NCBI GenBank assembly: GCA_007859835.1
Contig: SJPJ01000001.1
Coordinates: forward strand, 6,920,417 to 6,984,416
DNA length: 64,000 nucleotides
Source of the DNA: Novipirellula herctigrandis
Lineage (GTDB): Bacteria > Planctomycetota > Planctomycetia > Pirellulales > Pirellulaceae
Direction: 5' to 3'
The position numbers and the translations under genes were made by a program. The notes under the pieces are model-generated. The model had not been told where the DNA came from. It did not search any database and saw nothing but the letters and a program-made list of their open reading frames with translations. Shown here piece by piece: positions 1 to 9,835 of the stretch. Numbering within the stretch: the stretch's first letter is position 1; every line of letters begins with the position of its first letter.

Positions 1-396
1 CGTAATTTTTTGTGACATCAGATAGTTGAATAACGGACAATGGCGAACCTTTCGAAAAAACAAAAACGCCGAAGAGTTTCGACGGAAACGCTGCCAACGT
101 GACACCACTAATAGACACAGTGGCTCGTGAGACGCCATTCCAGGGCGCGGCAAATCGAGATTTATTTTCAGAAAGCAGATTTCAAAACGGCGCTCCGCGA
201 TTTGCGAAACGACCAGCCCAACTGCACTCAACCCAATTTGGGTGGCTTTTCGTGGTTCACGAGTAACGCTACATTTGTGATTCTTCTCCACGCAGAGTCA
301 GTCAGCGATATTGGCGAATTCGACAGAAATCTTCTTGATTGGTTCCAAAGGAACCTAGTTTCTGTAAGAATGTGGGTCGATGATTTAAGTGGAACG
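1..396. other. Intergenic / unassigned stretch upstream of ffs
   Basis: No convincing gene. A 148-codon open frame starts at 127 but runs straight through the SRP RNA stem and resembles no family I know, so I treat it as chance. No tRNA or clear promoter seen. The promoter for the SRP RNA should lie just before 397, but no good -35/-10 pair stands out. Confidence 0.5.
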
Positions 397-510
397 TCTT
401 GTTCGAGGGTGGCGACCCTTGCGATTGTGAATCGTGAACCTGGTCAGGCCTTAACTGGAGCAGCCATAAGCGGTGTAGCTTTGTGCGAGGGTTGCCTCCC
501 CCGAACAAGA
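397..510 (+). ncRNA. ffs: Signal recognition particle RNA, small bacterial (4.5S) type
   Basis: The RNA binds Ffh and helps target membrane proteins co-translationally. The two ends pair into a long, nearly continuous hairpin (TCTTGTTCG at 397 with CGAACAAGA ending at 510, continuing inward through GGGTGGC/GCCTCCC and ACCCT/AGGGT). The tip holds the conserved Ffh-binding symmetric loop: GGTCAGG at 442-448 and AGCAGCC at 459-465. The ten bases between them are CCTTAACTGG, so the tip loop reads UAAC where Escherichia coli has GGAA. A run of seven T (511-517) follows at once, giving a built-in terminator. Location just before dnaX is the common bacterial arrangement. The exact 5' end is uncertain by a few bases. 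Confidence 0.9.
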
Positions 511-582
511 TTTTTTTCGCCCCGTATTCTTTGCCCTGTATTCTTCGCATCTTCTTCTCGCACCGCCGATTGAACCCGCCGT

Positions 583-2472
583 ATGCCTGAGTCCGCTGGC
601 CCCCGTGTCGAAAAAACGGACGCTAAGTCCAATTCTTACGTCGTTGTCGCTCGTCGCTATCGGCCACGAGGGTTCGATGAGCTCGTTGGACAGGATCACG
701 TTGGTCGTGCACTGAAAAACGCGATTGACACCAACCGAGTTGGTCACGCTTATCTCTTCACGGGGGCTCGAGGGGTTGGAAAGACCAGCACGGCGCGGAT
801 TTTTGCCAAAGCGCTCAATGATCCTTCCGGACCAACCGGAACGCCTGATAATACATCGGACGTCGCTTTGGCCATTGACTCAGGCGAAGATGTCGATGTG
901 ATCGAAATTGACGGTGCAAGCAACCGTGGTATTGATGAAATTCGGTCGCTGCGAGCAAACGTCAGTGTCCGGCCGAGTCGATCACGATTTAAAATTTACA
1001 TCATCGACGAAGTTCACATGCTTACGGGAGCGGCGTTCAATGCGCTGCTGAAAACGCTCGAAGAGCCGCCTGAGCACGTAAAGTTTATCTTTTGTACCAC
1101 CGATCCGGAAAAAATTCCGATTACGGTTTTGAGCCGTTGCCAGCGGTTTGATTTTGCGCCAGTGGAAGTGCCGAAGATTGTCGAACGGCTTCGCGAAATT
1201 GTGCAAAAAGAATCGGCCGAGGCGGACGAAAAGGCGTTGGAATTAATTGCACGTCGAGCGGCGGGGTCGATGCGGGATAGCCAATCGTTGTTAGAGCAAG
1301 TGCTTAGTTTTAGCGATGGCAAATTGACGGTCGAGCAAGTCCACGCGATGTTGGGTACCGCGGATGACGAACGCCTGCATGCGTTAGCCAAAGCGATGGC
1401 GGATCGGGATGCGGCAGCGGTGATTCGCCAAATGGACGAAGGCATTGATGCCGGGGTCGATGCGGGACGTTTGGCAGAACAGTTACTCGCCTATTTTCGG
1501 GACTTAATGGCGGTGACCGTTGGTTGTGACCAAACTTTAATGCGGCACACCTCGGCGGGCATGTATGACGAGCTGGTGGAACTCGGTTCGCGATGGGGAC
1601 TGCAAACGGTATTGGCCGTAGTTGGATTGCTCGACGAGACATTGGTGCGAATTCGGCACAGCGTCTATTCGCGAGTGTTGTTAGAAGCGACGGCAATTCA
1701 GATTTGTCATCTCCCCGATTTGCAGCGAATCGTTGATCTCGCTGCGGCCGCCAGTTCGGTGAAGTCGAACGCAACGGGTGTTTCAGCAAACCGTGTTACA
1801 GCGGCGTCTTCTGCGGCATCGGTTGAAAAAAAAAACATTGAAGTAAACGTTCCACACACTGACCAGCCTCAGTCCGGATCGGTCGCGTCCGGATCGGTCG
1901 CGTCGGTTGCACCCGATGATGCCTCGTTGCAAACACAAACGCAGCCTGTGGAAGTGAAGTCGCCGGTGCAAGTCGCCGAGTCCCCCACTGCGGACCAGGC
2001 CGTTGAACCGGTCGTCGAACCGGTCGTCGAACCGGTCGTCGAACCAGCGCCCAACGGTTCCGCTGCGACGCGTCAAGTTTGGACGCAAGCGACCGCGGAT
2101 CTGATTTGGAAACAGGCCATGGAAAAGGTCGAGCCGATGACGGAGACCTTGGCTCATGCGGTCAAGCATGTCGTCGCCGAAGAAGGCCGCTTACGGTTAG
2201 TGTTCCCAGGTGAATCGAAGCTGGCGCATAACCGATGTGAGAATCCTCATCACAAGAATTCGCTCGCTCAAGCGGTCTCGGAATTGGCGGGCCAAGAGAT
2301 TGCGATTGAGTTGCAGCTCTTGCCACCGAAGCAAGTGGCTGTAAAAACTGCGCCGATTCCACCTGCGAAAGCACGGTTGCAGAGGATGAAAGAGATCGAA
2401 AATCATCCGTTGGTAAAATCATGCATCGAAATTTTTGACGCGGAAATCGTCAAAATTGAAAAGCCGCGTTAG
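583..2472 (+). CDS. dnaX: DNA polymerase III subunit tau/gamma
   Basis: Clamp-loader ATPase that loads the sliding clamp at replication forks. Walker A GARGVGKT is at residues 61-68, Walker B IYIIDEVHM about 138-146, and the SRC arginine-finger motif LSRCQRFDF about 183-191. Domain III ends near residue 385. A Ser/Val/Glu-rich linker with 12-bp repeats (2002-2049) follows, then a tau-type C-terminal domain (about 495-629). Two oddities: the four zinc-binding cysteines after Walker A are replaced by D80, D89, S92 and A95 with loop length kept, and codons 415-418 hold ten A in a row (1826-1835), where loss or gain of one A leads to a stop within about five codons. That would give a gamma-like product of about 420 residues. 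629 residues is normal for tau. ATG start; no clear ribosome site. Confidence 0.95.
   Translation: MPESAGPRVEKTDAKSNSYVVVARRYRPRGFDELVGQDHVGRALKNAIDTNRVGHAYLFTGARGVGKTSTARIFAKALNDPSGPTGTPDNTSDVALAIDSGEDVDVIEIDGASNRGIDEIRSLRANVSVRPSRSRFKIYIIDEVHMLTGAAFNALLKTLEEPPEHVKFIFCTTDPEKIPITVLSRCQRFDFAPVEVPKIVERLREIVQKESAEADEKALELIARRAAGSMRDSQSLLEQVLSFSDGKLTVEQVHAMLGTADDERLHALAKAMADRDAAAVIRQMDEGIDAGVDAGRLAEQLLAYFRDLMAVTVGCDQTLMRHTSAGMYDELVELGSRWGLQTVLAVVGLLDETLVRIRHSVYSRVLLEATAIQICHLPDLQRIVDLAAAASSVKSNATGVSANRVTAASSAASVEKKNIEVNVPHTDQPQSGSVASGSVASVAPDDASLQTQTQPVEVKSPVQVAESPTADQAVEPVVEPVVEPVVEPAPNGSAATRQVWTQATADLIWKQAMEKVEPMTETLAHAVKHVVAEEGRLRLVFPGESKLAHNRCENPHHKNSLAQAVSELAGQEIAIELQLLPPKQVAVKTAPIPPAKARLQRMKEIENHPLVKSCIEIFDAEIVKIEKPR
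1826..1835 (+). promoter_or_regulatory. A10 slippery tract inside dnaX (candidate gamma-subunit slippage site)
   Basis: Ten consecutive A between GTTG and CATTG. In frame it reads E-K-K-N-I-E-V. With nine A the reading becomes E-K-K-T-L-K-stop (TAA); with eleven A it becomes E-K-K-K-H-stop (TGA). Both shifted products end at residue 419-420, right after the clamp-loader domains I-III. Thermus thermophilus dnaX is known to use transcriptional slippage on an A tract for the same purpose. Use here is inferred. Confidence 0.6.
2002..2049 (+). repeat. 12-bp tandem repeat in dnaX linker (about 4 copies)
   Basis: Units of the form GTCGAACCGGTC at 2002, 2014, 2026 and a diverged one at 2038 encode VEPV repeats. 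A 15-bp duplication (TCCGGATCGGTCGCG) encoding SGSVA lies just upstream near 1876-1905. Both are in frame and lie in the flexible linker before the C-terminal tau domain. Confidence 0.9.
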
Positions 2473-2489
2473 CAATCACTTGCGCCGCA

Positions 2490-3137
2490 CTACAAAACCG
2501 TCGCTTCCATGATCGTAAAGATCGAAAGCGGTGTCGCTTTGTAGCAGCGGTCAAGCCTTAGCGGCAAACCACGAATGACGTCGTGAATGTCCAAATCGGT
2601 TCGCCACCCCAAATGGCGAGTGATGTTTCCAGCGGAGTCAACCACTTTTGCGATGACCGGATTGTCGCTTCGGAAATGGTTCACGAGCAATATTCGACCG
2701 CCCGGCCGACAAACTCGGATCATCTCGCTCATCATGGCTTTCGGATTCGATACGACACTGATTGTGTGAAAAGAACTCACCACTTCGAAACTATCGTCAT
2801 CAAAAGTCAGTGATTCGGCATTCATCGGCAAGACGTTAATATGATGCCAATGACGTTCCTCAATCAATTGCTGAGCTTCGGCGAGCATGCTTTCAGACAG
2901 GTCAACGCCGGTCAATTGGATGTCGCGAGGATAGCTGTCGAGTGAAAGCCCCGTTCCGACTCCGACTTCCAGCACTTTTCGGTCGGTCGGAATGTTGAGT
3001 GCCGCGATCGCACTGCGAATGTTTCGCTTCGCCACGGCGGGCCACAATCCTTGGTAAACCGGTACCAAGTTGTTGTATAAGCGACTGCGGTGCGGTTGGA
3101 TGGATTTCTTTGCCTTCGTCGGCGTCGCGCTACTCAT
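2490..3137 (-). CDS. Class I SAM-dependent methyltransferase, PmtA/UbiE-like
   Basis: 215 residues. The SAM-binding motif LEVGVGTGLSL is near residue 56, followed by the acidic motif TGVDLSESML and the post-II motif PGGRILLVNHF. The N-terminal pattern RLYNNLVPVYQGLWP and overall length resemble the Rhodobacter-type phosphatidylethanolamine N-methyltransferases, so phospholipid headgroup methylation is the best guess; a quinone or other small-molecule methyltransferase is possible. It converges on dnaX with 17 bases between stops. ATG start, no strong ribosome site. Fold sure, substrate not. Confidence 0.8.
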   Translation of the reverse strand: MSSATPTKAKKSIQPHRSRLYNNLVPVYQGLWPAVAKRNIRSAIAALNIPTDRKVLEVGVGTGLSLDSYPRDIQLTGVDLSESMLAEAQQLIEERHWHHINVLPMNAESLTFDDDSFEVVSSFHTISVVSNPKAMMSEMIRVCRPGGRILLVNHFRSDNPVIAKVVDSAGNITRHLGWRTDLDIHDVIRGLPLRLDRCYKATPLSIFTIMEATVL

Positions 3138-3408
3138 GTTGGACCTAAAACCTCTTCACTCGATCGGTCATCCGGTTCCCTTCCGCCCAAAAGACGTTAG
3201 GAAAAAGCAGGCAGGTAATAGCCAGCCCCTCTCCAAATGCGATCGCTCGTCAAACGGAGGATACCATTGGAAGCATCGCAGCTTTCATGCCAGAGTCAAC
3301 TCCAAGTGAAAAGGTAATTAAGAATTGTTAAGTCTTTATGGAAGAAGCGTTTACGGCGAATGGGAAGGGTTTCCCTGCGGTCGGAGTCGATCGATTATTA
3401 CAAGCCAG

Positions 3409-4173
3409 TTACATTTCGAGGCGATTGTCAGGCATTTTGCACCGAAACGACGTTGGTGATTTTTGCATTCGCACCGGGACAATTGGAGCAGAGTCAATTT
3501 TGGCACACCACTGAATGTCGGCTTCATAGCCCAACCGAATCAGATTTCGTCCCCCCCGGGATTCATTAAGCTTCTCTGCTAATTCCTTCGGATTCGGCAA
3601 TCGGTCAGGGCCGAACCAAGATTGCCAAAGCTGTTTCGCAATTCGTGACCCATCATCAACTTGAGCCGAATATCGTTTCTCTAATTGCGTGACGGCCGCA
3701 CCCGCAAAAAGTACATCTTCCATTGTGATCGATCCGTCTGTCCCAGCACAAATGAAGGCGATTCGAGCGTTGCAGGGTACTGATCGAACAATCACAGAGA
3801 GGTTCAAGAAGCTACCGATCCAGACTTCTTTTGCCGCGGAGGCCACTTCAATCGCTTGAGTGCCATTGGTGGTCGTTAAAACCAAATCTTGTCTCGTCAC
3901 CACCTCCGCGCGATAATCGGCTGGCGAGTTACCTAAATCAAACCCCTCGATGACGACGCAACCACGTTCGCCGCAAAGCAGCGGTTTTTGGGGGAGTTCG
4001 CATGCTAGTGCTCTCGCCTCATCGACCTGGCTTGTCGTGATTACCTGGTTTGCGCCATTTGCGAGTGATGTGGTGATCACTGACGACGCTCTTAGAATAT
4101 CGATCACAATGGCGATATCGGTATCCGTTGCGTTCAAATTCGGTTGTGGCAGCAGCGAAGTGGAGATATGCAT
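3409..4173 (-). CDS. comB: 2-phosphosulfolactate phosphatase family protein (ComB)
   Basis: 254 residues. ComB hydrolyses 2-phosphosulfolactate to sulfolactate in coenzyme M or sulfolactate metabolism. Family signatures visible: IVIDILRASSVITTSLANGA near residues 22-41, GFDLGNSP near 77-84, LTTTNGTQAIEVA about 97-109, and a late GTDGSITMEDVLFAGA. Planctomycetes carry this family without coenzyme M, so the true substrate here is uncertain. It lies 6 bases after the CPXCG gene on the same strand and is probably co-transcribed with it. ATG start. Confidence 0.85.
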   Translation of the reverse strand: MHISTSLLPQPNLNATDTDIAIVIDILRASSVITTSLANGANQVITTSQVDEARALACELPQKPLLCGERGCVVIEGFDLGNSPADYRAEVVTRQDLVLTTTNGTQAIEVASAAKEVWIGSFLNLSVIVRSVPCNARIAFICAGTDGSITMEDVLFAGAAVTQLEKRYSAQVDDGSRIAKQLWQSWFGPDRLPNPKELAEKLNESRGGRNLIRLGYEADIQWCAKIDSAPIVPVRMQKSPTSFRCKMPDNRLEM

Positions 4174-4179
4174 TGGGGG

Positions 4180-4371
4180 CTAAAACCGATCCTGTTCTGG
4201 TTCGCCAAAGACTTGAACTTCGCCGTCGTTCCAATCGACATGGATCACATTGGGGTTACAGCAGACGGGGCAATCTTCGACAAACTGTTGGTGAGTCCCT
4301 GTGGTTGGGTCGACAGGAATAACAATTTCTTCGCCACAGTTGTCACAGATATAGCTTCCTTCGCTATCCAT
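4180..4371 (-). CDS. Small CPXCG-type cysteine-rich protein
   Basis: 63 residues with two cysteine pairs, CDNC near residue 9 and CPVC near residue 34, which should bind one zinc. The acidic C-terminus carries the HVDWNDGEVQVFGE pattern typical of the Cys_rich_CPXG family. The function is unknown. First gene of a two-gene unit with comB; divergent from recQ. Upstream lies a 17-bp direct repeat (4391-4428). Confidence 0.85.
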   Translation of the reverse strand: MDSEGSYICDNCGEEIVIPVDPTTGTHQQFVEDCPVCCNPNVIHVDWNDGEVQVFGEPEQDRF

Positions 4372-4390
4372 TTCGGTGCTCCGTTTTTCA

Positions 4391-4428
4391 GGTTACTGCG
4401 AGACTAACTCGGGTTACTGCGAGATTAA
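4391..4428. repeat. Two direct repeats of 17 bp, 21 bp apart, between divergent genes
   Basis: GGTTACTGCGAGACTAA at 4391-4407 and GGTTACTGCGAGATTAA at 4412-4428 differ by one base. The 21-bp period places both on the same face of the helix, as for a regulator-binding site. They sit between the start of the CPXCG gene and recQ. The role is inferred. Confidence 0.6.
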
Positions 4429-4543
4429 ATTGAAACGGCAGAACCGTTCTCGATGATTCCGTCATGATGTCTTATACTCCACGTTGCGACAATTGGTTTG
4501 CTACTTAGGTTTGCTTCTCATCCTCGTTTTCTTAGTCATCGCC

Positions 4544-7366
4544 ATGCCCCGAACCAATGTCGACCCGACAACGTTGCTGGCCCGGTTCGGGTTGTCCCGT
4601 TTTCGTCCTGGGCAACGAGACGTCGTCGATGCCGTGGACGACGGGCACGATGTGATGTGCGTCATGCCGACAGGTGGCGGGAAAAGTCTGTGCTATCAAT
4701 TACCCAGTCTTGGCCGCGCTGGTACGACAATCGTTGTTTCCCCCTTGATCGCGTTGATGAAAGACCAAGTTGACTCGATGACGACACACGGGATCAATGC
4801 GAAGCTTCTCAACAGTAGTTTGAGTTTGTCCGAGCAAACCAGTGTCATGCAAGAAATGGCGATGGGGGTTTTGGACCTTGTCTACGTCGCACCCGAACGC
4901 CTTCGCAATTCGCGGTTTCTCGAAGCGGTTTCAACAGCCAATGTCAGTTTGTTGGCGGTGGACGAAGCCCACTGTGTCAGTGAATGGGGCCACGATTTTC
5001 GTCCCGACTATTCGCGGCTAGGCCGATTTCGCGATCGCTATCTTAGCAATGTGCAAACGATTGCTTTGACCGCGACCGCGACTCCGACGGTTCGTCAAGA
5101 CATTGTTGATTTACTAAGGCTTCGTAATCCGAAGACGTTTGTGACGGGGTTCGCGCGAACTAATTTGCGATTCTCGGTGCTCCATTCCAAAGGGGACGCG
5201 GAAAAGAATGAACAGTTGCTGAATTATTTGAAACAGCGAGACGGCGCGGGGATCATTTATGCTGCCACACGCAAACGCTGCGAAGAGATAGCCGTTTGGT
5301 TGCCAGAGAAAACTAGGCGTCCTGTCGGAGTCTATCATGCGGGATTAGATCCATCTCAACGTCGTAAGGTTCAAGATGATTTCATGTCGGGAAAGTTGTC
5401 GGCGATTGTTGCCACCAACGCGTTTGGGATGGGGATCGACAAAGCCGATATTCGCTATGTCGTCCACTACAACATGCCCGGCAGTTTGGAAGCCTACTAC
5501 CAGGAAGCGGGCCGCGCCGGTCGCGACGGAAAAGACAGCGAGTGTTTGTTGTTGTTCTCATACAGTGACCGCTATATCCAAGAATTCTTTATTGAGAATC
5601 GCTATCCGTCACGCGAAGTCGTTAAGAAAGTTTACGAATTCTTGCTGTCGCGCGATGAAGACCCGATCGAGTTGACTTTGGAGCAAGTTCGTGCGGCGAT
5701 CGATGTCAAAGAGGGAAACGAAGCGATAGGAACGTCGCAAACCTTGTTGGCCAAAGCCGGGGTCCTAAAACGATTGGATAACTCGGCCAACAGTGCCGTG
5801 GTTCGCATCGACAGCACCGCTCCAACCATGTTGGATTTTTTGCCCAAAGAAGCGAAGGTCCGGCGTCGTGTGATGTTGGCGGTTGAAAAGGTGGTTGGTA
5901 ATCAACGGGGCGAGGATGTCTTTGTTACCCCCAAGCGGCTTTGTGAAATGGCGGACGTCGATCGCGATCAACTCGCTCGAACGCTGCGGGATTTGCGGCG
6001 TTTAAAGGGTTTTGACTACGTGCCGCCGTTTCGAGGGCGTGCGGTCCATTTGATCGAGCATGGCATTCCGTTTGAAAGTCTCGAAATCGATTTCAATGAG
6101 TTGGCGCGTCGCCGTGAAGCCGAGCACGGTAAACTTGAAGCAGTGATTAATTTTGCTCGTGCGAACGGTTGTCGGCAAAAAGTGATTCTCGATTATTTCG
6201 GTGATCCTCAAAGCAAAAATTGTGATCGCTGCGACCGTTGTGACCCGACTGGGGCTAAGTCAACCACCGTCGTTCATGCAAAACCGACGGGCGATCCGTT
6301 CGCGGGAGTCGACCGTGATGATTTCATTCGCGGGGTGCGGGTGGTGCTCAGTGGCGTAACACGTATGCATGGACGGTTCGGTAAAAATCTTGTCGCGCAA
6401 ATGCTTTGCGGATCGAAAAGCAAAAAATTGCAGCAGTGGAAATTGCATCGCTTGAGTACCTACGGGATGTTGTCGCTATTGAAACAAAGCGAAGTGGTCG
6501 CGGTAATGGATGCTTTGATCGCTCGCGGCTTTTTGGTTCAACAGGAAGTCGACGAGCGGCGGCCGACGATTCATATGAGCGAACCGGGTAATCGAGTGAT
6601 GCACGCGCTCGATCCGCTTGAGGATGCGCTTGACCTTAAGTTCCCACTGATAAAACGGTTGGCGGCGGCTGCAAAAAATATCGAATCGGGTGATGTGAAC
6701 GAGGAGGCTCGTTCGTCTGCGGATGATGCGGGGCAAGAGTCGTCACAACCCGCAACAAGCCAAGTAGGAACGGCGGAATCGCTAACTGAAAAGTCGCACG
6801 CTCACAATAAGGCGGAATTAGCAGAACGCCTCAAGCGATGGCGCCAGAAAAACGCCGCAGCATTGGGGATTCCGGCCTATCGTGTTTTGACCAATGCAAC
6901 GTTGGACCGAATTGCGGATGCAGCACCGCAAACGACCTCCGAATTGGAGTGCATTTCGGGCGTTGGGCCGGCCACGATCGAGCAATTTGGGTACGACTTG
7001 GTCGAGTTGATTTTATTGACGCTCAACCCAGACCCATCAGAGGATGTCATCGAGGCGGATGGAGGTGACCAAATCGACTGCGAAATGGCACCTTTGGAGA
7101 AGCCTGAGGAGAAGCCTGAGGAAGAGGCTGAGGAAGAGGCCGAAAAAAAACCGGTGGCGGAAACTGAGTCGCAGGAGCAGGAAGGCGACGATGAATTGGA
7201 TCAGGACGGGAGTGATCCGTATTGGACGTGGCGGCTGTTTCGCGACGGCTACACGATGAGCCAAATCGCGTTGATTCGGCGCTGTAGCGTCGGATCGTTG
7301 GCCATCGAGTTGAAAGAGGCCGCCGAGGCTGGTCATCCGGTCGATCCAAAATGGTTCCTCCGATAG
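4544..7366 (+). CDS. recQ: ATP-dependent DNA helicase RecQ with C-terminal extension
   Basis: 3'-5' DNA helicase for recombination repair. Helicase motif I MPTGGGKS is near residue 41, DEAH box about 150, motif [12 protein letters not shown] about 328. The RQC zinc ligands appear as one Cys followed by CDRCDRC about 555-562. A winged-helix region follows, then an HRDC domain about 775-850. An acidic linker with 12-bp repeats (7097-7132) leads to a final 50-residue segment with a helix-turn-helix look ([20 protein letters not shown]). About 940 residues, longer than the 610 of E. coli RecQ. I prefer ATG at 4544; a TTG at 4484 would add 20 hydrophobic residues unlike any RecQ. Confidence 0.93.
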   Translation: MPRTNVDPTTLLARFGLSRFRPGQRDVVDAVDDGHDVMCVMPTGGGKSLCYQLPSLGRAGTTIVVSPLIALMKDQVDSMTTHGINAKLLNSSLSLSEQTSVMQEMAMGVLDLVYVAPERLRNSRFLEAVSTANVSLLAVDEAHCVSEWGHDFRPDYSRLGRFRDRYLSNVQTIALTATATPTVRQDIVDLLRLRNPKTFVTGFARTNLRFSVLHSKGDAEKNEQLLNYLKQRDGAGIIYAATRKRCEEIAVWLPEKTRRPVGVYHAGLDPSQRRKVQDDFMSGKLSAIVATNAFGMGIDKADIRYVVHYNMPGSLEAYYQEAGRAGRDGKDSECLLLFSYSDRYIQEFFIENRYPSREVVKKVYEFLLSRDEDPIELTLEQVRAAIDVKEGNEAIGTSQTLLAKAGVLKRLDNSANSAVVRIDSTAPTMLDFLPKEAKVRRRVMLAVEKVVGNQRGEDVFVTPKRLCEMADVDRDQLARTLRDLRRLKGFDYVPPFRGRAVHLIEHGIPFESLEIDFNELARRREAEHGKLEAVINFARANGCRQKVILDYFGDPQSKNCDRCDRCDPTGAKSTTVVHAKPTGDPFAGVDRDDFIRGVRVVLSGVTRMHGRFGKNLVAQMLCGSKSKKLQQWKLHRLSTYGMLSLLKQSEVVAVMDALIARGFLVQQEVDERRPTIHMSEPGNRVMHALDPLEDALDLKFPLIKRLAAAAKNIESGDVNEEARSSADDAGQESSQPATSQVGTAESLTEKSHAHNKAELAERLKRWRQKNAAALGIPAYRVLTNATLDRIADAAPQTTSELECISGVGPATIEQFGYDLVELILLTLNPDPSEDVIEADGGDQIDCEMAPLEKPEEKPEEEAEEEAEKKPVAETESQEQEGDDELDQDGSDPYWTWRLFRDGYTMSQIALIRRCSVGSLAIELKEAAEAGHPVDPKWFLR

Positions 7367-7756
7367 CATCCACGCTCGCTAAACCGCGTGGGGGGGCTGT
7401 AGACTTCACGGTTGTGAGCCAGAAGCTTCGGTGTTTTTTTTCGCTTTTCATTGAGCGTTGAGGCCGGGAAACCGATCAAAAGTGCTGTCAAATTGGCCGG
7501 TTAGGCATTCTGCGATCGATTCGATACAATCGCTTCGAGGCGAAAGCGAAAGACGCTACCAGTGATTTCCCGCTTGATGATCCGCTAGACTGTCTTTGGA
7601 ATGGACGTAAACGCCGTATCTGAAACAAGTTGCAACATAAGTACAACGGTGGCATAAGAGATGCACACCGCTTCATTTAACCTCATTGGCTGACAATTTG
7701 TCTCCAAACTTAGGTCAACAATCAAGCCAATCGCTTGAGGCTTCAAAAGGAAACTA
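7367..7756. other. Intergenic region recQ-ftsH
   Basis: 390 bases without a supported gene. It holds an eight-T run (7434-7441) after a weak GAAGCTTC palindrome, possibly the recQ terminator, and AAAAGGAAA just before ftsH as a ribosome site. No tRNA or known riboswitch recognised. The ftsH promoter should be here. Confidence 0.5.
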
Positions 7757-9829
7757 ATGGATAATCGGTCCGACGAGAAAAATTCAGGAAAAGACGATTC
7801 CGCTCAGAACAAGCGTGGGAACAATTCGTTCATGATTGCGGTGGTGGTCGCTGCGCTGATCGCGATGTTATTTATGAATCGAGGGGCGGACAAGACGGAA
7901 GTCCCAAGCAGTTTCTTTTACAAGCAGCTCGCAAACAACAATATTGAAGCGGTTGAGATCGCAGAGCGTCGCATTTATGGAACGTTCAAGGTCGAACCGA
8001 TTGCACCGGAAGTGATCGAAAACGGCGTTGCAAAACAGCCCACCGATGATGCGGGCAAACCGCTGAAGTTGCCCAAGGAATTCATGGTGATTCGAGCCGC
8101 TGATCCTGGGGCAACCTCGGAGCTTGAGCTGCAATTGCGTAGTGCGGATGTTCCCTATTCGATCGCACCGCTCGACAACACGCAGCAAATTCTCAGCATG
8201 ATCGCTTTTATCGGTTTGCCGCTGGCGATTCTGTTTTTCCTTTTCATGATGCTCCGGCGCACCCGCAGTGACATGATGGGGGGCGGGTTTTTGTCTGGGT
8301 TTAGCAAGAGTCCTGCGAAGCGATTTGAAGCGAACGAGAAAATGATCACGTTCAATGACGTCGCGGGTCTGGAAGGGGTGAAAGCGGATCTACAGGAAAT
8401 TGTGGATTATTTGAAGACACCGGAAAAGTTCCAGCGTCTCGGAGGCTTCGTCCCCAAGGGCGTCTTGCTGAACGGGCCTCCGGGAACCGGCAAAACACTG
8501 CTTGCTAGAGCGGTTGCCGGTGAAGCGGGCGTGCCGTTCTTTTCCGTCAACGGTAGCGAATTTATTCAAATGTTCGTCGGCGTCGGTGCCAGCCGCGTGC
8601 GTGATTTGTTCCGCACGGCGAAAGAGAATAGCCCATCGATTATCTTCATCGACGAAATTGACGCAGTTGGTCGCCAACGAGGCGCGGGGCTCGGTGGCGG
8701 TAACGACGAACGCGAGCAAACGCTCAACCAAATTCTCGGTGAAATGGACGGGTTTAGTTCCAACCAAGCGGTAATCGTCGTCGCTGCGACCAACCGTCCG
8801 GACGTGCTTGATCCAGCATTGCTGCGACCCGGACGTTTTGACCGGCATATCACCGTCGGTCGCCCGACGATGAAGGGCCGCGAAGAGATTTTCAAAGTCC
8901 ATGTCCGCGATGTACCACTCAGCGAAAACGTCGACCTCAAACGATTGGCGGCCGGAACCGTTGGTTTGACCGGTGCAGATATTCGTAACATGGTCAACGA
9001 GGCGGCGCTATGGGCTGCTCGGCAAGACAAGAAAATGGTCGAAATGGACGACTTCGAATACGCTCGCGACAAGATCCTAATGGGAGCCAAACGCGAAGAA
9101 ATTCTACAGGACAGCGAGAAAGAAAAGACGGCCTATCACGAAGCGGGCCACACCCTGACCGCTTGGCATCTCGACGGAGCACACGTGGTTCACAAAGTCA
9201 CGATTATCCCTCGTGGCCGAGCTTTAGGGGCGACGCAGTACGTTCCGAGCGAAGATCGTTTGAGTATCAGCAAGCGTGAACTTGATCATCAATTGATCGT
9301 CTTGTTGGGTGGTCGAGCGGCCGAGAAAATCATCTACAACGAAACCTGCGTCGGCGCGGAAAACGACCTCGAACGTGCGACCGGTATCGCGCGTCGAATG
9401 GTGACCCATTGGGGGATGAGTCCCAAGATCGGTCCCGTCAGTTACAAGACGAGCGACGAAGATCCGTTCCTCGGACGTGAGATTCATCAATCGCGTAACT
9501 TTAGCGAGCACACGCAAGAGTTGATCGACGAGGAAGTCGCACGACTACTCCTGGAAGCGGATCAGAAAGCAGAGCAGTTGCTTCGTGAACATCGCGCCGA
9601 ACTGGAATCGATCACTCGTGCGTTGCTTGAACACGAAGAGCTTGGGGAAGCCGATTTAACCGAGTTAATTGGGCCTTCGATCCAATCCAAACAACGCAAA
9701 CAAGGCGACCCGATGGCACTTGGACAATCGCTTTCACCCGAAAGTGCGAGTGCGCATAGTCCAGGTTCCGCTGTCAGTGGTCCATCGGCTTCGTCTAAAG
9801 ATGCGTCCGCTGATTCGGAATCGCGGTAA
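7757..9829 (+). CDS. ftsH: ATP-dependent zinc metalloprotease FtsH
   Basis: Membrane-bound AAA+ protease that degrades misfolded membrane proteins and selected regulators. Two membrane segments (about 24-41 and 144-166) flank a periplasmic domain. Walker A GPPGTGKT is at 240-247, pore loop FVGVG 273-277, Walker B IIFIDEID 295-302, the second region of homology RPGRFDRHI about 357-365, and zinc site HEAGH 461-465 with NDLERAT supplying the third ligand. The Ser/Ala-rich tail is variable. 690 residues, usual length. A good AAAAGGAAACTA ribosome site precedes ATG. rsgA follows 6 bases later. FtsH often works with SPFH partners, and an SPFH pair lies 24 kb away. Confidence 0.97.
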   Translation: MDNRSDEKNSGKDDSAQNKRGNNSFMIAVVVAALIAMLFMNRGADKTEVPSSFFYKQLANNNIEAVEIAERRIYGTFKVEPIAPEVIENGVAKQPTDDAGKPLKLPKEFMVIRAADPGATSELELQLRSADVPYSIAPLDNTQQILSMIAFIGLPLAILFFLFMMLRRTRSDMMGGGFLSGFSKSPAKRFEANEKMITFNDVAGLEGVKADLQEIVDYLKTPEKFQRLGGFVPKGVLLNGPPGTGKTLLARAVAGEAGVPFFSVNGSEFIQMFVGVGASRVRDLFRTAKENSPSIIFIDEIDAVGRQRGAGLGGGNDEREQTLNQILGEMDGFSSNQAVIVVAATNRPDVLDPALLRPGRFDRHITVGRPTMKGREEIFKVHVRDVPLSENVDLKRLAAGTVGLTGADIRNMVNEAALWAARQDKKMVEMDDFEYARDKILMGAKREEILQDSEKEKTAYHEAGHTLTAWHLDGAHVVHKVTIIPRGRALGATQYVPSEDRLSISKRELDHQLIVLLGGRAAEKIIYNETCVGAENDLERATGIARRMVTHWGMSPKIGPVSYKTSDEDPFLGREIHQSRNFSEHTQELIDEEVARLLLEADQKAEQLLREHRAELESITRALLEHEELGEADLTELIGPSIQSKQRKQGDPMALGQSLSPESASAHSPGSAVSGPSASSKDASADSESR

Positions 9830-9835
9830 GCGATT

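Noticed and set aside
127..573. 148-codon open frame upstream of dnaX
   Set aside because: It crosses the whole SRP RNA, including its stem and terminator, has no ribosome site and no family likeness.
4484..4543. N-terminal hydrophobic extension of RecQ
   Set aside because: It needs a TTG start and gives a signal-like peptide that makes no sense for a cytoplasmic helicase; ATG 4544 fits the family.
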